A stretch of DNA of 33,816 nucleotides, taken from contig JAITHE010000094.1 of the NCBI GenBank assembly GCA_031280125.1, forward strand, positions 1-33,816. Direction: 5' to 3'. This DNA is from Treponema sp. (GTDB taxonomy: Bacteria > Spirochaetota > Spirochaetia > Treponematales > Breznakiellaceae). Shown here piece after piece: positions 1-7,730 of this stretch. The notes beneath the pieces are model-generated. The model made no database searches, had not been told where the DNA came from, and worked only from the letters and a program-made list of their open reading frames with translations. Position 1 is the stretch's first letter. Each line of letters starts with the position of its first letter. The position numbers and the translations under genes are program-made.

Positions 1-10
1 GAAAAAAAGG

Positions 11-184
11 ATGGAAAAAATAAAAAACAAAGAGATAAAACTTGATTTATTTAAATTCACGGCTGAAATAAAGGAATGTTTAATAAAACATATAATAACA
101 TATGATAAAGAAACGGAAAAATATTTTAAAGAAGGGAAGGAGAAGAAAAAGAGGAAATGGACAGCCCAGCCCCGCAGCACATAA
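11..184 (+). CDS. Short AT-rich ORF ending in the attC-like site
   Basis: An ATG at 11 opens a 57-codon frame that is rich in Lys, Ile and Glu and closes with a TAA at 182-184. That stop lies inside the CATAAC box at 180-185. A cassette gene ending in the first bases of its attC site is the usual arrangement in integron arrays. The AT-rich composition matches the next gene (452-1024) and contrasts with the GC-rich element after it. The frame is also open up to the left window edge, so this may be the 3' end of a longer gene. I do not recognise the protein; the Lys-rich tail gives no function. Confidence 0.4.
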   Translation: MEKIKNKEIKLDLFKFTAEIKECLIKHIITYDKETEKYFKEGKEKKKRKWTAQPRST

Positions 185-335
185 CATACGGTACACGCTT
201 CGGCGGGGATAGGCCCCGCCTTCGGGGTTCACTGCGCCTAGGTCATGGCCTGCGGCCATTCCCACGGCTTCGTTCACCCACATTGCGGGCCGCCCGGTTA
301 GCGGCCCGCAACGTCGTATACCTAAAACGTTATGC
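179..335 (+). repeat. GC-rich attC-like recombination element
   Basis: The segment starts with ACATAAC (179-185) and ends with GTTATGC (329-335); CATAAC and GTTATG are exact complements, like the R'' and R' boxes of an integron attC site. Just inside, GGTA (191) and TATACC (317) keep partial complementarity. The interior is a run of strong stems: GGCGGGG/CCCCGCC (202-220) and a perfect 11-bp stem 283-293/301-311. It is far more GC-rich than either flank. A non-integron structured element such as a REP or MITE is the main alternative. Confidence 0.45.
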
Positions 336-348
336 GAAATAAAAACCC
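329..348 (+). repeat. Left 20-bp inverted repeat flanking the CDP-alcohol transferase gene
   Basis: The 20 bases beginning with GTTATGCG at 329 are the inverse complement of 1066-1085 with one mismatch. The pair brackets the gene at 452-1024. Confidence 0.75.
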
Positions 349-367
349 AAATTTACGGAAAATATAA

Positions 368-389
368 ACGCCGCCATCCGTGGCGGCGT
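368..389. repeat. Hairpin upstream of the CDP-alcohol transferase gene
   Basis: ACGCCGCCA (368-376) pairs with TGGCGGCGT (381-389) around a TCCG loop. A very similar GC hairpin lies after the gene at 1035-1056. The rest of 336-451 is AT-rich with no gene seen. Confidence 0.6.
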
Positions 390-451
390 AAAAACCATTG
401 ACTTAAATAAAACATTAGTTTATAATAACCATATTTATTGGGGGAAATACA

Positions 452-1024
452 TTGGACAATAAATGGTTTTCATATAAAAATATCCCAAATTCTCTGTTCT
501 TATTAAGGATGCTGCTTGTTTTGCCGTTTATACTAATAATTTATGATATTTTTGTTTATGAATGTACAAAAAACTTAGGTTTAGTGATTATTTTCTTCAC
601 GATAATAGTATCTGATATTGCCGATGGTTATTTGGCAAGAAAATTAAAATGTACATCAAAAGCGGGAGCAAAATTGGATGTAATTTCAGACACGGTATAT
701 ACAATTTTATCATTAACGGCTTTCGCGTATTTTAAAATTATTCCCGCATGGTTTATTTTTGTTATGATATTAAAGTTAATTGAATTTATTGTAACATCAA
801 AATTAATGAAAGAAAAACAAAATTCTGAAAAAGAAATGATTTTTGACAAAATGGGCAAAATGTCAGTTTGTATTGTGATGTTATTGCCGGGAATATTTGT
901 ATTTAGGTGTATAATAATAGATTATAAAATGGTAATGAATGTAACAATATACATTATAACAACAATGCTAATAATATCGTTTATAAATAGAATAAAAACA
1001 ACAATAGAATATATAAAAATATAA
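452..1024 (+). CDS. CDP-alcohol phosphatidyltransferase family membrane protein
   Basis: This enzyme family moves a phosphatidyl or phospho-alcohol group from a CDP-activated donor to an alcohol acceptor in the inner membrane. The 190-residue protein carries the complete family signature near residues 55-80: D-x2-DG-x2-AR-x8-G-x3-D-x3-D, in which the acidic residues bind metal and the CDP moiety. Length and several hydrophobic segments fit a PgsA-like enzyme, but the acceptor cannot be told. The start is TTG at 452, chosen because a GGGGGAAA ribosome-binding site lies just upstream (440-447). The gene is far more AT-rich than the chromosome around it and sits between attC-like ends, so it was probably acquired by transfer as a cassette. 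Confidence 0.85.
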   Translation: MDNKWFSYKNIPNSLFLLRMLLVLPFILIIYDIFVYECTKNLGLVIIFFTIIVSDIADGYLARKLKCTSKAGAKLDVISDTVYTILSLTAFAYFKIIPAWFIFVMILKLIEFIVTSKLMKEKQNSEKEMIFDKMGKMSVCIVMLLPGIFVFRCIIIDYKMVMNVTIYIITTMLIISFINRIKTTIEYIKI

Positions 1025-1034
1025 ATGAAGAGAA

Positions 1035-1056
1035 CGCCCGCCGTCCATGGCGGGCG
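1035..1056. terminator. GC hairpin after the CDP-alcohol transferase gene
   Basis: CGCCCGCC (1035-1042) pairs with GGCGGGCG (1049-1056) around GTCCAT. It sits 10 bases after the stop codon and mirrors the hairpin at 368-389. There is no clear T-run, so termination is only likely. Confidence 0.5.
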
Positions 1057-1065
1057 CTTCGTAAG

Positions 1066-1085
1066 GGGTTTTTACTTCGCATAAC
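1066..1085 (-). repeat. Right 20-bp inverted repeat with CATAAC box
   Basis: This is the inverse complement of 329-348 with one mismatch. It ends in GCATAAC (1079-1085), equivalent to the R'' box at 179-185. If it opens a second attC-like site, no matching R' end is found before the transposase frame, so that site looks cut off. Confidence 0.6.
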
Positions 1086-1147
1086 AGGTCTGTTTACGCT
1101 GCGCCCGCAGTAGGCGGCTTGGTCTTTGCTGCGCAAAGCCCTCTACC

Positions 1148-1672
1148 TTGAAGGCGCACGGGGCGCGGCAGCTTATCGGGTTCGACATGAAGCACGTGTA
1201 CCTTTTAGGGCAAAAACACTACGCCTTGTGCGCCGTAGACCCCTACAACAAAGAGGCGGCGATACACGCCGCCGCCTCCCCCTCAAGCCGGAACGCCAAA
1301 ACCGCCTTGAAAAAGGCGGCTGCCCGCTTCGGAAAGGACATTACCGTGGTCAATGACAACGGCAGTGAGAACATGAAGGACGCCGAGAGCTATCTCGCCT
1401 CCCTGGACAGTACCCGGTACTGGACGCAGCCCACATCCCCCAAGGAAAAACCCTTTGTGGAGCGGCTCATCGGTACGCTTCAGCGGGAATGCCTTGATTA
1501 TCATTATGAACCGATGAACGTTGGGGAACTGACGGTAGACGTTGACGCGTGGCTGGATACATATCATTTTTACCGCCCCCATGAATCCCTGAACTTCTTG
1601 ACTCCGGCGGAGTTTTCCGCCACAGTGGGGCTATCCATTCCCAGAGCGCCGCCATATGGCGCAGTGTCCTAA
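1148..1672 (+). pseudogene. Truncated IS transposase (DDE integrase core)
   Basis: The 174-residue frame is the C-terminal catalytic part of an IS3/IS481-type transposase. It keeps the three acidic residues of the DDE triad: D13 (GFDMKH), D70 (VNDNGSEN) and E105 (KPFVER), with the usual 34-residue spacing between the last two, followed by the YHFYRPHESL-type tail. The N-terminal helix-turn-helix region is missing: upstream the frame runs only to a stop at 1082, in the CATAAC box. It is therefore a remnant, not a working element. No terminal inverted repeats or target duplication were found. Confidence 0.8.
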
Positions 1673-1738
1673 AGGTAGTGAGTACGGACATGGCGGTTGA
1701 CGCTTCCCGGCACGTGTGGCAGGATGTAAAAAATCCCC

Positions 1739-2659
1739 ATGAAACAAACCCTGGTCATAGGTTCATCGGTGATGGACGTTATCCTTAACATTTCCCATCT
1801 TCCCCGGCGGGGCGAGGACATCAACCTTGTTTCGTCGGCCTACCGTCTGGGGGGCTGCGCCTACAATGTCTACAAAACCCTGGGCCGTTTTGAAAGTTCA
1901 GCCCGGCTTTGTTCCCCTGTGGGTTCCGGCGTTTATGGCCGCATGGTCCGGGAATGTTTTGCCCAGGAAGGGATCGTCCCCCTGGTGGAACTGGACGAAG
2001 AAAACGGCTGCTGTTACTGCCTGGTGGAGCTGGACGGGGAGCGGACTTTTTTGTCCCACCACGGGGCGGAATACCGTTTTTCCCGTTCCTGGATGAACGG
2101 TGTTGATCATGCCGGGGTGGACAGCATCTTTATCTGCGGCATTGACGTGGAAGATCCCACAGGAAACGAAATAGTCTCTTATGTCTGTGAACATCCTGAA
2201 CTGGAACTCTACTTTGCCCCCGGTCCCCGGATCATGTACATTGCCCCGGACCGCATGGAAGCCATTCTGGATCGCCGCCCGGTCCTGCACCTCAACGAAG
2301 CGGAGGCCCGCTCCTATGCGGGGTACATCACCGCCATCGCCGGAAAAGCGGGCGCGCCGCCGGCGGCCGGACCCGTGCCGGATGTGGAAGAAGCGGCGGC
2401 TATCCTCTCGGAACAGACCGGCAACACGGTGGTGATTACCCTGGGGAAACAGGGCTGTTATTACCATGGCGGCCCGCACAATCCGGGCCCGGACCGGGGA
2501 TTGGTTCCCGGTTTTCCCGCCACCGTCATTAATACTATTGGCGCCGGGGATGCCCATTGCGGCGCCCTCATGGCATCACTTAAAGAGGGAAAGGATCTTC
2601 GTAAAGCCTGCGAGACGGCCAACCGGACAGGGGCCGCCGTGGTGAGCCGAGAAGCCTGA
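1739..2659 (+). CDS. PfkB-family carbohydrate kinase
   Basis: This is a ribokinase-fold ATP-dependent kinase for a sugar or nucleoside; the substrate is not identifiable. The 306-residue length is normal for the family. The N-terminus begins directly with the first beta strand (LVIGSSVMDVI), the substrate-binding glycine region follows (YRLGGCAYN), and the catalytic signature GAGDAHCG is near the C-terminus with D271 as likely catalytic base. The ATG at 1739 is used although only a weak AGGATG lies 12 or more bases upstream. The transposase remnant ends 66 bases before it, so the native promoter may have been displaced. A weak imperfect hairpin (about 2688-2715) could end transcription. Confidence 0.85.
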   Translation: MKQTLVIGSSVMDVILNISHLPRRGEDINLVSSAYRLGGCAYNVYKTLGRFESSARLCSPVGSGVYGRMVRECFAQEGIVPLVELDEENGCCYCLVELDGERTFLSHHGAEYRFSRSWMNGVDHAGVDSIFICGIDVEDPTGNEIVSYVCEHPELELYFAPGPRIMYIAPDRMEAILDRRPVLHLNEAEARSYAGYITAIAGKAGAPPAAGPVPDVEEAAAILSEQTGNTVVITLGKQGCYYHGGPHNPGPDRGLVPGFPATVINTIGAGDAHCGALMASLKEGKDLRKACETANRTGAAVVSREA

Positions 2660-2797
2660 CCAAGCCTGTTAGTTTTTGAACAACTTAGACCCGGGCAGGG
2701 CTATCCTGGGTTTTGGCGAAACGTAACAGGTTATACCCTGTCAGGAACTGTAGAAAACCGGTGACGCTGAATTTTCAACCTACAGTCCGTCTGGCCC

Positions 2798-2827
2798 TTG
2801 ACATCTGTTCATTTTCTATACTAGAAT
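2798..2827 (+). promoter_or_regulatory. Promoter of the ABC transporter operon
   Basis: A perfect TTGACA (2798-2803) is followed 18 bases later by TAGAAT (2822-2827). Transcription would start near 2834, leaving a leader of about 20 bases that holds AGGGG (2842-2846) before the ATG at 2854. Confidence 0.65.
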
Positions 2828-2853
2828 TATAAAAAATGAACAGGGGCATTACC

Positions 2854-3876
2854 ATGTTTCCACAAAAAGGCGCGCCCCGGAGGGGTGCGATTCCTATGGG
2901 CCTTGCAGCAACAGTGGTCCTGGCATTGATTGCTTCCTGCGGAAAAGGGACTCCCGGTAACTCCGGCAGTACACGGATTATCATCTATACCAGTACCGAA
3001 GATTTCAGGACCGAACACATGCAGGGACTCTTGAAAGAAAAGTTTCCCGGTTACGATATTGTCTTGGAAATACTTTCCACGGGGAACCATGCCGCCAAGA
3101 TCAAGGCCGAGGGAACCGCCACCGAGGCCGATATCCTCCTGAACCTGGAAACAGGTTATATGGAAACCCTCCAGGACTTCTTCGCGGACCTTTCGTCTTT
3201 CGACACATCTCCGTTCCTCCCCGGTACGGTTCTCCCATCAAAAAAGTTCCTGCCCTGGGACAAATCATCCGGGGCCATTGTTATTAACCGGCAAAAGCTG
3301 GCCGATCTGGGCCTTCCTGTTCCCGGTTCCTACCGGGACCTGCTCAACCCTGCTTACAGAGGGCTTATCTCCATGCCCAACCCTAAAAGTTCCGGTACAG
3401 GGTATATGTTTCTGGTCAGCCTGGTCAACGCCTGGGGTGAAGATGCCGCCTTTGACTACTTTGACGGATTGGCAGAAAATATCCTCCAGTTTACTACCTC
3501 CGGTTCCGGCCCGGTGAACGCTCTCATCCAGGGCGAAGTGGTCATTGGCCTGGGAATGACCCTAACGGCCACCCAGGCAATCAACAGCCGGAATATCCCC
3601 CTGGGGATGATCTTTTTTAAAGAGGGAGCGCCCAGCATTACCACTGGCATGGCGATCATTAAAGGCAAAGAAACCCGGCCCGCCGTCCGGGAAGTGTTTG
3701 AATTTGCCATGACCACCCTGCTCAGGGAAGATAAGGAACTTTTCTGCCCGGAACCAATCTTCAAAAACCAGCCCAACAATATTCCCAACTACCCCAAGGA
3801 TATTCCCTATGCGGACATGGCTGGGGTTTATGATCAAGAACGAAAGGCCCGGCTGCTGGAACGGTGGAAGTATTAG
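2854..3876 (+). CDS. ABC transporter binding lipoprotein, family 1 (iron/2-aminoethylphosphonate type)
   Basis: This is the extracytoplasmic receptor of the import system encoded here. The 340-residue protein has a lipoprotein signal with the lipobox LIASC (Cys29) and then a family 1 solute-binding fold (IIIYTSTEDF near the mature start, ISMPNPKSSGTGY mid-protein). The ATG at 2854 is preferred over the in-frame ATG at 2836, because AGGGG lies 7 bases before it and the predicted transcript starts at about 2834. The tyrosine pair typical of ferric-iron binders is not obvious. Together with the gene order, that leans towards a phosphonate-type ligand, but iron or another anion remains possible. 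Confidence 0.8.
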   Translation: MFPQKGAPRRGAIPMGLAATVVLALIASCGKGTPGNSGSTRIIIYTSTEDFRTEHMQGLLKEKFPGYDIVLEILSTGNHAAKIKAEGTATEADILLNLETGYMETLQDFFADLSSFDTSPFLPGTVLPSKKFLPWDKSSGAIVINRQKLADLGLPVPGSYRDLLNPAYRGLISMPNPKSSGTGYMFLVSLVNAWGEDAAFDYFDGLAENILQFTTSGSGPVNALIQGEVVIGLGMTLTATQAINSRNIPLGMIFFKEGAPSITTGMAIIKGKETRPAVREVFEFAMTTLLREDKELFCPEPIFKNQPNNIPNYPKDIPYADMAGVYDQERKARLLERWKY

Positions 3877-3909
3877 TACCCTGGGCAGCCAAATTGGAGC
3901 AGACAGGCA

Positions 3910-4722
3910 ATGTCCAGCAAACTTGAAGTTAAAAACCTGGTCCAGGTTTTTAACAAACAGGAAATTCTCCACGGCCTTACTTTTACCGTAAAAGACGGGG
4001 AATTCCTTTCCATTTTGGGGCCTTCGGGCTGCGGTAAGACAACGATCCTCCGTATCCTTGTGGGACTGCTCCGCCCAAGCGGGGGAGCCATCCTGAAAGA
4101 CGGGAAAGATATTACGGCCCTTCCCGCTTCCCGGCGTAACATGGGTATTGTCTTCCAAAACTACGCCTTGTTCCAGAACATGACAGTTCTGGGTAATGTG
4201 GAATACGCCCTTAAGTTCCACCGGGAACTTAAGGGTTCTTCCCGGTCCAGGGCGGAAAGTATTATTGAGCAGGTGGGCCTTACGGAACATATCCGTAAAA
4301 AGCCCCACAGACTTTCCGGCGGGCAGCAGCAACGGGTGGCCATTGCCCGGACCCTGGCGATGAACCCGGAAATAATACTTTTTGATGAACCCATGTCTGC
4401 CCTGGATGCCGCCACCCGGCTTTTGCTCCGGGATGAAATCAAGGAAATTCAGAAAAAATTTCACTCCACCATGATCTACATTACCCACGATCAGGAAGAG
4501 GCATTTACCCTTTCGGACAGGATCATGGTGATGGACCATGGGCTTATCCATCAGATCGATACCCCGGAGAATATCGTAAAAAATCCCGCCAATGATTTTG
4601 TTCAGGACTTTGTGATCAACAATCTGCGGCGAAAAATCGGCTTTCTGGCAAAGTACATCAATGCCTCGGGGCAGACCATAACGGGGCGGCACACTCCAGA
4701 ACCAGGTCCATGGAACGGCTAA
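3910..4722 (+). CDS. ABC transporter ATP-binding subunit
   Basis: This subunit powers the importer on the cytoplasmic side. All nucleotide-binding motifs are intact: Walker A GPSGCGKTT (37-45), Q-loop VFQNYALF (81-88), signature LSGGQQQR (135-142), Walker B IILFDE (155-160) and the switch His193. At 270 residues it is shorter than typical FbpC/PotA/PhnT subunits of about 350 residues, and the C-terminal TOBE-type regulatory domain appears to be missing. It starts 33 bases after the binding-protein gene, with GGAG upstream (3896-3899). Its 3' end overlaps the permease start by 13 bases, which indicates a co-translated operon. Confidence 0.9.
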   Translation: MSSKLEVKNLVQVFNKQEILHGLTFTVKDGEFLSILGPSGCGKTTILRILVGLLRPSGGAILKDGKDITALPASRRNMGIVFQNYALFQNMTVLGNVEYALKFHRELKGSSRSRAESIIEQVGLTEHIRKKPHRLSGGQQQRVAIARTLAMNPEIILFDEPMSALDAATRLLLRDEIKEIQKKFHSTMIYITHDQEEAFTLSDRIMVMDHGLIHQIDTPENIVKNPANDFVQDFVINNLRRKIGFLAKYINASGQTITGRHTPEPGPWNG

Positions 4723-6290
4723 ATTCTGCCCCGCTGTACAAGCTTCTTCTGGGGGCTTTTCTCATAGTTTCCCTGATCTTTCCCTTGGGAAGCATGATCT
4801 TTAACATAGCCGGAACAGACATTAGGGCGGTGGTTTCCCTGCCCCAGTTTAGGGATGCCCTTAACCACTCGATCATGGCTACCGTTACCGGGACGATCAT
4901 CTCTATTATTTTTGCATGGTTTTTTGCCATGGCGGTGATCCGCAGCCGCATGCCCTTCCGCAGTGTTTTTGCCGTCCTGGGAACGGCGCCCATGCTGATC
5001 CCTTCAATCTCCCATGGTATGGGGCTGGTCCTCCTGCTCGGTTCCAATGGCATCCTTACCCGTCTTTTTAACCTGTCCCGGCCCATCTACGGTTTCTGGG
5101 GTATCGTGGCAGGCTCGGTACTTTACGCCTTTCCCGTGGCTTTTCTTATGCTGGCGGATATTCTGGCTTATGAAGACGGCTCTCCCTACGAGGCCGCCAC
5201 GGTACTGGGGATCCCAAAAAACAGACAGTTTCTGGCCATCACCTTTCCCTATCTGCGAAAGCCGCTGGTTTCGGTAATTTTTGCCGTCTTTACCCTCATT
5301 TTTACCGATTACGGCGTTCCCCTGATGATCGGCGGCAGGTACAGCACACTGCCGGTACTGATGTATCAAGAGGTGATCGGCCTCCTCAATTTCAGCCGGG
5401 GCAGCGTGATTGGTTCCTTCCTCCTTATTCCCGCCCTGGCGGCTTTTCTTTTTGATTTATTAAACAGGGACCGGGGAAACCAAAACTTTACCTTCCAGAG
5501 AAAAAGCGTCTCCGGCAGGGTTTTAAGGGATATGGCGGCTATGATATACGCCGCAGTAATCTGCATCATCATCGCCCTGCCCCTGGGGATGTTCGCCGTG
5601 TTGACCTTTATCAACAATTATCCCACAGATATGGCCTTTTCCTTGGCCAATATTGCTCGGACCATGAACCTGGGGGCGGGACGCTATCTGGTCAATTCGG
5701 TTATCATCGCCCTGGCCGTTTCTGTACTGGGAACGGTCCTATCTTACGCCATTGCCTATTTTACTGCCCGAAGCCCCGGCCATATCTCTTCCAGGATACT
5801 CCATCTGGTCTCCATCACATCCCTGGCAGTACCAGGATTGGTGCTGGGTATTTCCTATGTGTTTTTTTTCAAGGGTTCCCTTCTTTATGGCTCCCTGGCT
5901 ATGTTAGTTTTGGTTAATATTATCCACTTCATGGCCTCCCCTTACCTTATGGCTTACAACTCCCTGGGCAAGCTTAATGCCAACCTGGAGGATGTGGGCC
6001 TAACATTGGGGGTGGGACGTTTTTTTATTCTCCGGGATGTGATTATCCCCCAGACCCGGATTACTATTCTGGAAATGGCCTCTTATTTCTTTGTCAATTC
6101 CATGATGACGATCTCCGCGGTATCCTTCCTTGGTACGATACGAAACAAACCTGTATCCTTGCTGATAACCCAGTTTGAAGCCCAGCTTTTTCTGGAAGGG
6201 GCTGCCTTTGTCTCCACCCTGATCCTTGGCTGTAATTTAACGGTAAAACTGGCAGTATATTTCCTTAAAAAGAGGCTCGCCGCTGAATGA
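4710..6290 (+). CDS. Fused double-domain ABC permease
   Basis: This is the membrane channel of the importer. Its 526 residues hold two tandem permease domains of the BPD_transp_1 type, with about six membrane helices each. Each half has an EAA-type loop that docks the ATPase: around residues 160-185 (AATVLGIPKN) and around 430-455 (DVGLTLGVGR). Fused permeases of this size are found in ferric-iron (FbpB-like) and putative 2-aminoethylphosphonate (PhnU2-type) importers. The start overlaps the ATPase gene by 13 bases, and the stop overlaps the next gene's ATG (ATGA at 6287). Confidence 0.9.
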   Translation: MERLNSAPLYKLLLGAFLIVSLIFPLGSMIFNIAGTDIRAVVSLPQFRDALNHSIMATVTGTIISIIFAWFFAMAVIRSRMPFRSVFAVLGTAPMLIPSISHGMGLVLLLGSNGILTRLFNLSRPIYGFWGIVAGSVLYAFPVAFLMLADILAYEDGSPYEAATVLGIPKNRQFLAITFPYLRKPLVSVIFAVFTLIFTDYGVPLMIGGRYSTLPVLMYQEVIGLLNFSRGSVIGSFLLIPALAAFLFDLLNRDRGNQNFTFQRKSVSGRVLRDMAAMIYAAVICIIIALPLGMFAVLTFINNYPTDMAFSLANIARTMNLGAGRYLVNSVIIALAVSVLGTVLSYAIAYFTARSPGHISSRILHLVSITSLAVPGLVLGISYVFFFKGSLLYGSLAMLVLVNIIHFMASPYLMAYNSLGKLNANLEDVGLTLGVGRFFILRDVIIPQTRITILEMASYFFVNSMMTISAVSFLGTIRNKPVSLLITQFEAQLFLEGAAFVSTLILGCNLTVKLAVYFLKKRLAAE

Positions 6291-7258
6291 CGCTAACAAG
6301 ACCTCATTTTGAACTGCTTGCCCTGCTGGAATCGATTCACCGCGGAAATGGGGAAATGAAAATGACCCAGCGGGCCATGGCAAAACAGACCGGCCTTTCC
6401 GTGGGAACCATTAATAAAGCCTTGACCCAACTGGACGAAGAGGGGTGTACGAAAAAAAGCCGCATCACTCCCGGGGGCATCAAAGCCCTGGAACCCTACC
6501 GGGTCAAACGGGCGGTTTTTATCGCCGCGGGATTCGGATCCCGGCTGGCACCCATCACCCTGGATACCCCCAAACCGCTGATCAAAGTCAAGGGAAAGCG
6601 AATCATTGACACCCTGTTGGATGCGGCCGCCGCCGCGGAAATTGAAGAGACAGTTATTGTCCGGGGCTATTTAGGAGAACAGTTTGATCAGCTCCTCCAC
6701 AAGTACCCGGGCATCAAATTTCTGGAAAATCCTTTTTATAATGAGTCCAACAATATTTCCTCCGTCATGTGCGTCCGAGGCATTCTTAAAAACGCCTATG
6801 TACTGGAGTCGGATCTATACCTGAATAACCCGGCGCTGATCGCCAAATACCAGTACGCCAGCAATTACCTGGGGGTTCCGGCAGCGCTTACCGACGACTG
6901 GTGTTTTGAAACCAGAAACGGCTGTATTTCCCGGCTTAAGGTGGGAGGGGAAAACTGCCATCATATGTTCGGTATTTCCTATTGGAATGAAAAGGACGGC
7001 GGCAAGCTGGCGGAACATATCAAAGCGGTGTATGAAATGCCCGGCGGCAAGGACCGTTACTGGGATCAGGTGGCGCTGGAACACTTCATCAAAGAGTACA
7101 ACATAGAAGTGCGAGAATGCGATTTTGCAGACATCATCGAAATCGATACATTCAGCGACCTAAAAAAAATCGATCCCTCCTATCAGCATGAGGGCGTTTC
7201 ACGTGAAACACTCTCCCCCCGGCAACGGCGTTTTGCAGCGCTGCCTAATACTCAATAA
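6287..7258 (+). CDS. Winged-helix domain fused to a LicC/PntC-like cytidylyltransferase
   Basis: The 323-residue protein has two parts. Residues 1-70 form a winged helix-turn-helix (TQRAMAKQTGLSVGTINKAL). From about residue 72 a sugar-phosphate-type nucleotidyltransferase follows, with the NTP loop AAGFGSRL (80-87), PKPL (95-98), the segment YNESNNISS (151-159) and a metal-binding acidic site ESD (174-176). The NNxxS segment is typical of enzymes that make CDP-choline from phosphocholine (LicC) or CMP-2-aminoethylphosphonate (PntC). Translational coupling (ATGA) to the permease suggests it activates the imported compound for transfer to a surface glycan or lipid. The HTH may add ligand-dependent control. 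Substrate assignment is inference. Confidence 0.75.
   Translation: MTLTRPHFELLALLESIHRGNGEMKMTQRAMAKQTGLSVGTINKALTQLDEEGCTKKSRITPGGIKALEPYRVKRAVFIAAGFGSRLAPITLDTPKPLIKVKGKRIIDTLLDAAAAAEIEETVIVRGYLGEQFDQLLHKYPGIKFLENPFYNESNNISSVMCVRGILKNAYVLESDLYLNNPALIAKYQYASNYLGVPAALTDDWCFETRNGCISRLKVGGENCHHMFGISYWNEKDGGKLAEHIKAVYEMPGGKDRYWDQVALEHFIKEYNIEVRECDFADIIEIDTFSDLKKIDPSYQHEGVSRETLSPRQRRFAALPNTQ
7195..7210. promoter_or_regulatory. parS-like ParB-binding site (15 of 16 bases)
   Basis: CGTTTCACGTGAAACA matches the bacterial parS consensus TGTTTCACGTGAAACA except at the first base. It lies inside the 3' end of the cytidylyltransferase gene, where it encodes V-S-R-E-T. Confidence 0.8.
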
Positions 7259-7646
7259 TTAGCCGGCGCCGGACCCGTTCTGTTTTTGTATCGCAGAGGT
7301 CTACCCGGATCTTGTTGCCTTCAAAGGCAGGCATATAGGCAAAAAGGCCCCCGCCGGAAGTTCCCGCTGTTTCCTGAATGATAATGCTCCTAAACACTCC
7401 GTTCTTACCCAGATCATCAAAACTTTCCAGTTTGATCCGCTCGGCGGCACCGCTTTTTCTGTAGAGGGTGATCTCCCAGGATTGGGTTTCATCATTCACC
7501 ACAAGTTCCGCCCGCGCATACTGACTGGAGGTCTGCTTACCACTGACCAGGTACGAGGACACCCTAAATTGTATGGGAGCAGGCTGGGCAAACAGCAGCC
7601 CTCCGCAGATCCAGAGGATCATGGTAAAAACGGGTTTTTTCCTCAT
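7245..7646 (-). CDS. Small secreted protein of unknown function
   Basis: This 133-residue protein begins with a Sec signal peptide (MRKKPVFTMILWICGGLLFA, probable cleavage near AQPA), so it is likely exported to the periplasm or outer surface. The remainder looks like a compact beta-rich domain (alternating strands such as ARAELVVNDE and WEITLYRKSG) with no motif I recognise. An AGGAGG ribosome-binding site lies about 11 bases before the ATG at 7646. It converges on the cytidylyltransferase gene, and the two coding ends overlap by 14 bases. It stands alone between the two parS sites. Confidence 0.75.
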   Translation of the reverse strand: MRKKPVFTMILWICGGLLFAQPAPIQFRVSSYLVSGKQTSSQYARAELVVNDETQSWEITLYRKSGAAERIKLESFDDLGKNGVFRSIIIQETAGTSGGGLFAYMPAFEGNKIRVDLCDTKTERVRRRLIIEY

Positions 7647-7730
7647 AATAAACTAAACCTCCTTTACTTTTTTCGGCATATCATAAAGAAACATTACCCG
7701 CCATACCCGCCGGCAGACCGGACCGGCTGT

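Noticed and set aside
80-283. Minus-strand frame over the left attC-like element
   Set aside because: It spans a structured, non-coding-looking repeat and AT-rich DNA; the plus-strand 11-184 frame fits better.
2727-2742. ACAGG...CCTGT inverted repeat before the ABC operon promoter
   Set aside because: Only five paired bases with a six-base centre, and more than 50 bases upstream of the -35; too weak to call an operator.
3562-4692. 376-codon minus-strand frame opposite the binding protein and ATPase genes
   Set aside because: It lies wholly opposite two clear genes with intact motifs; codon pattern and composition fit a shadow.
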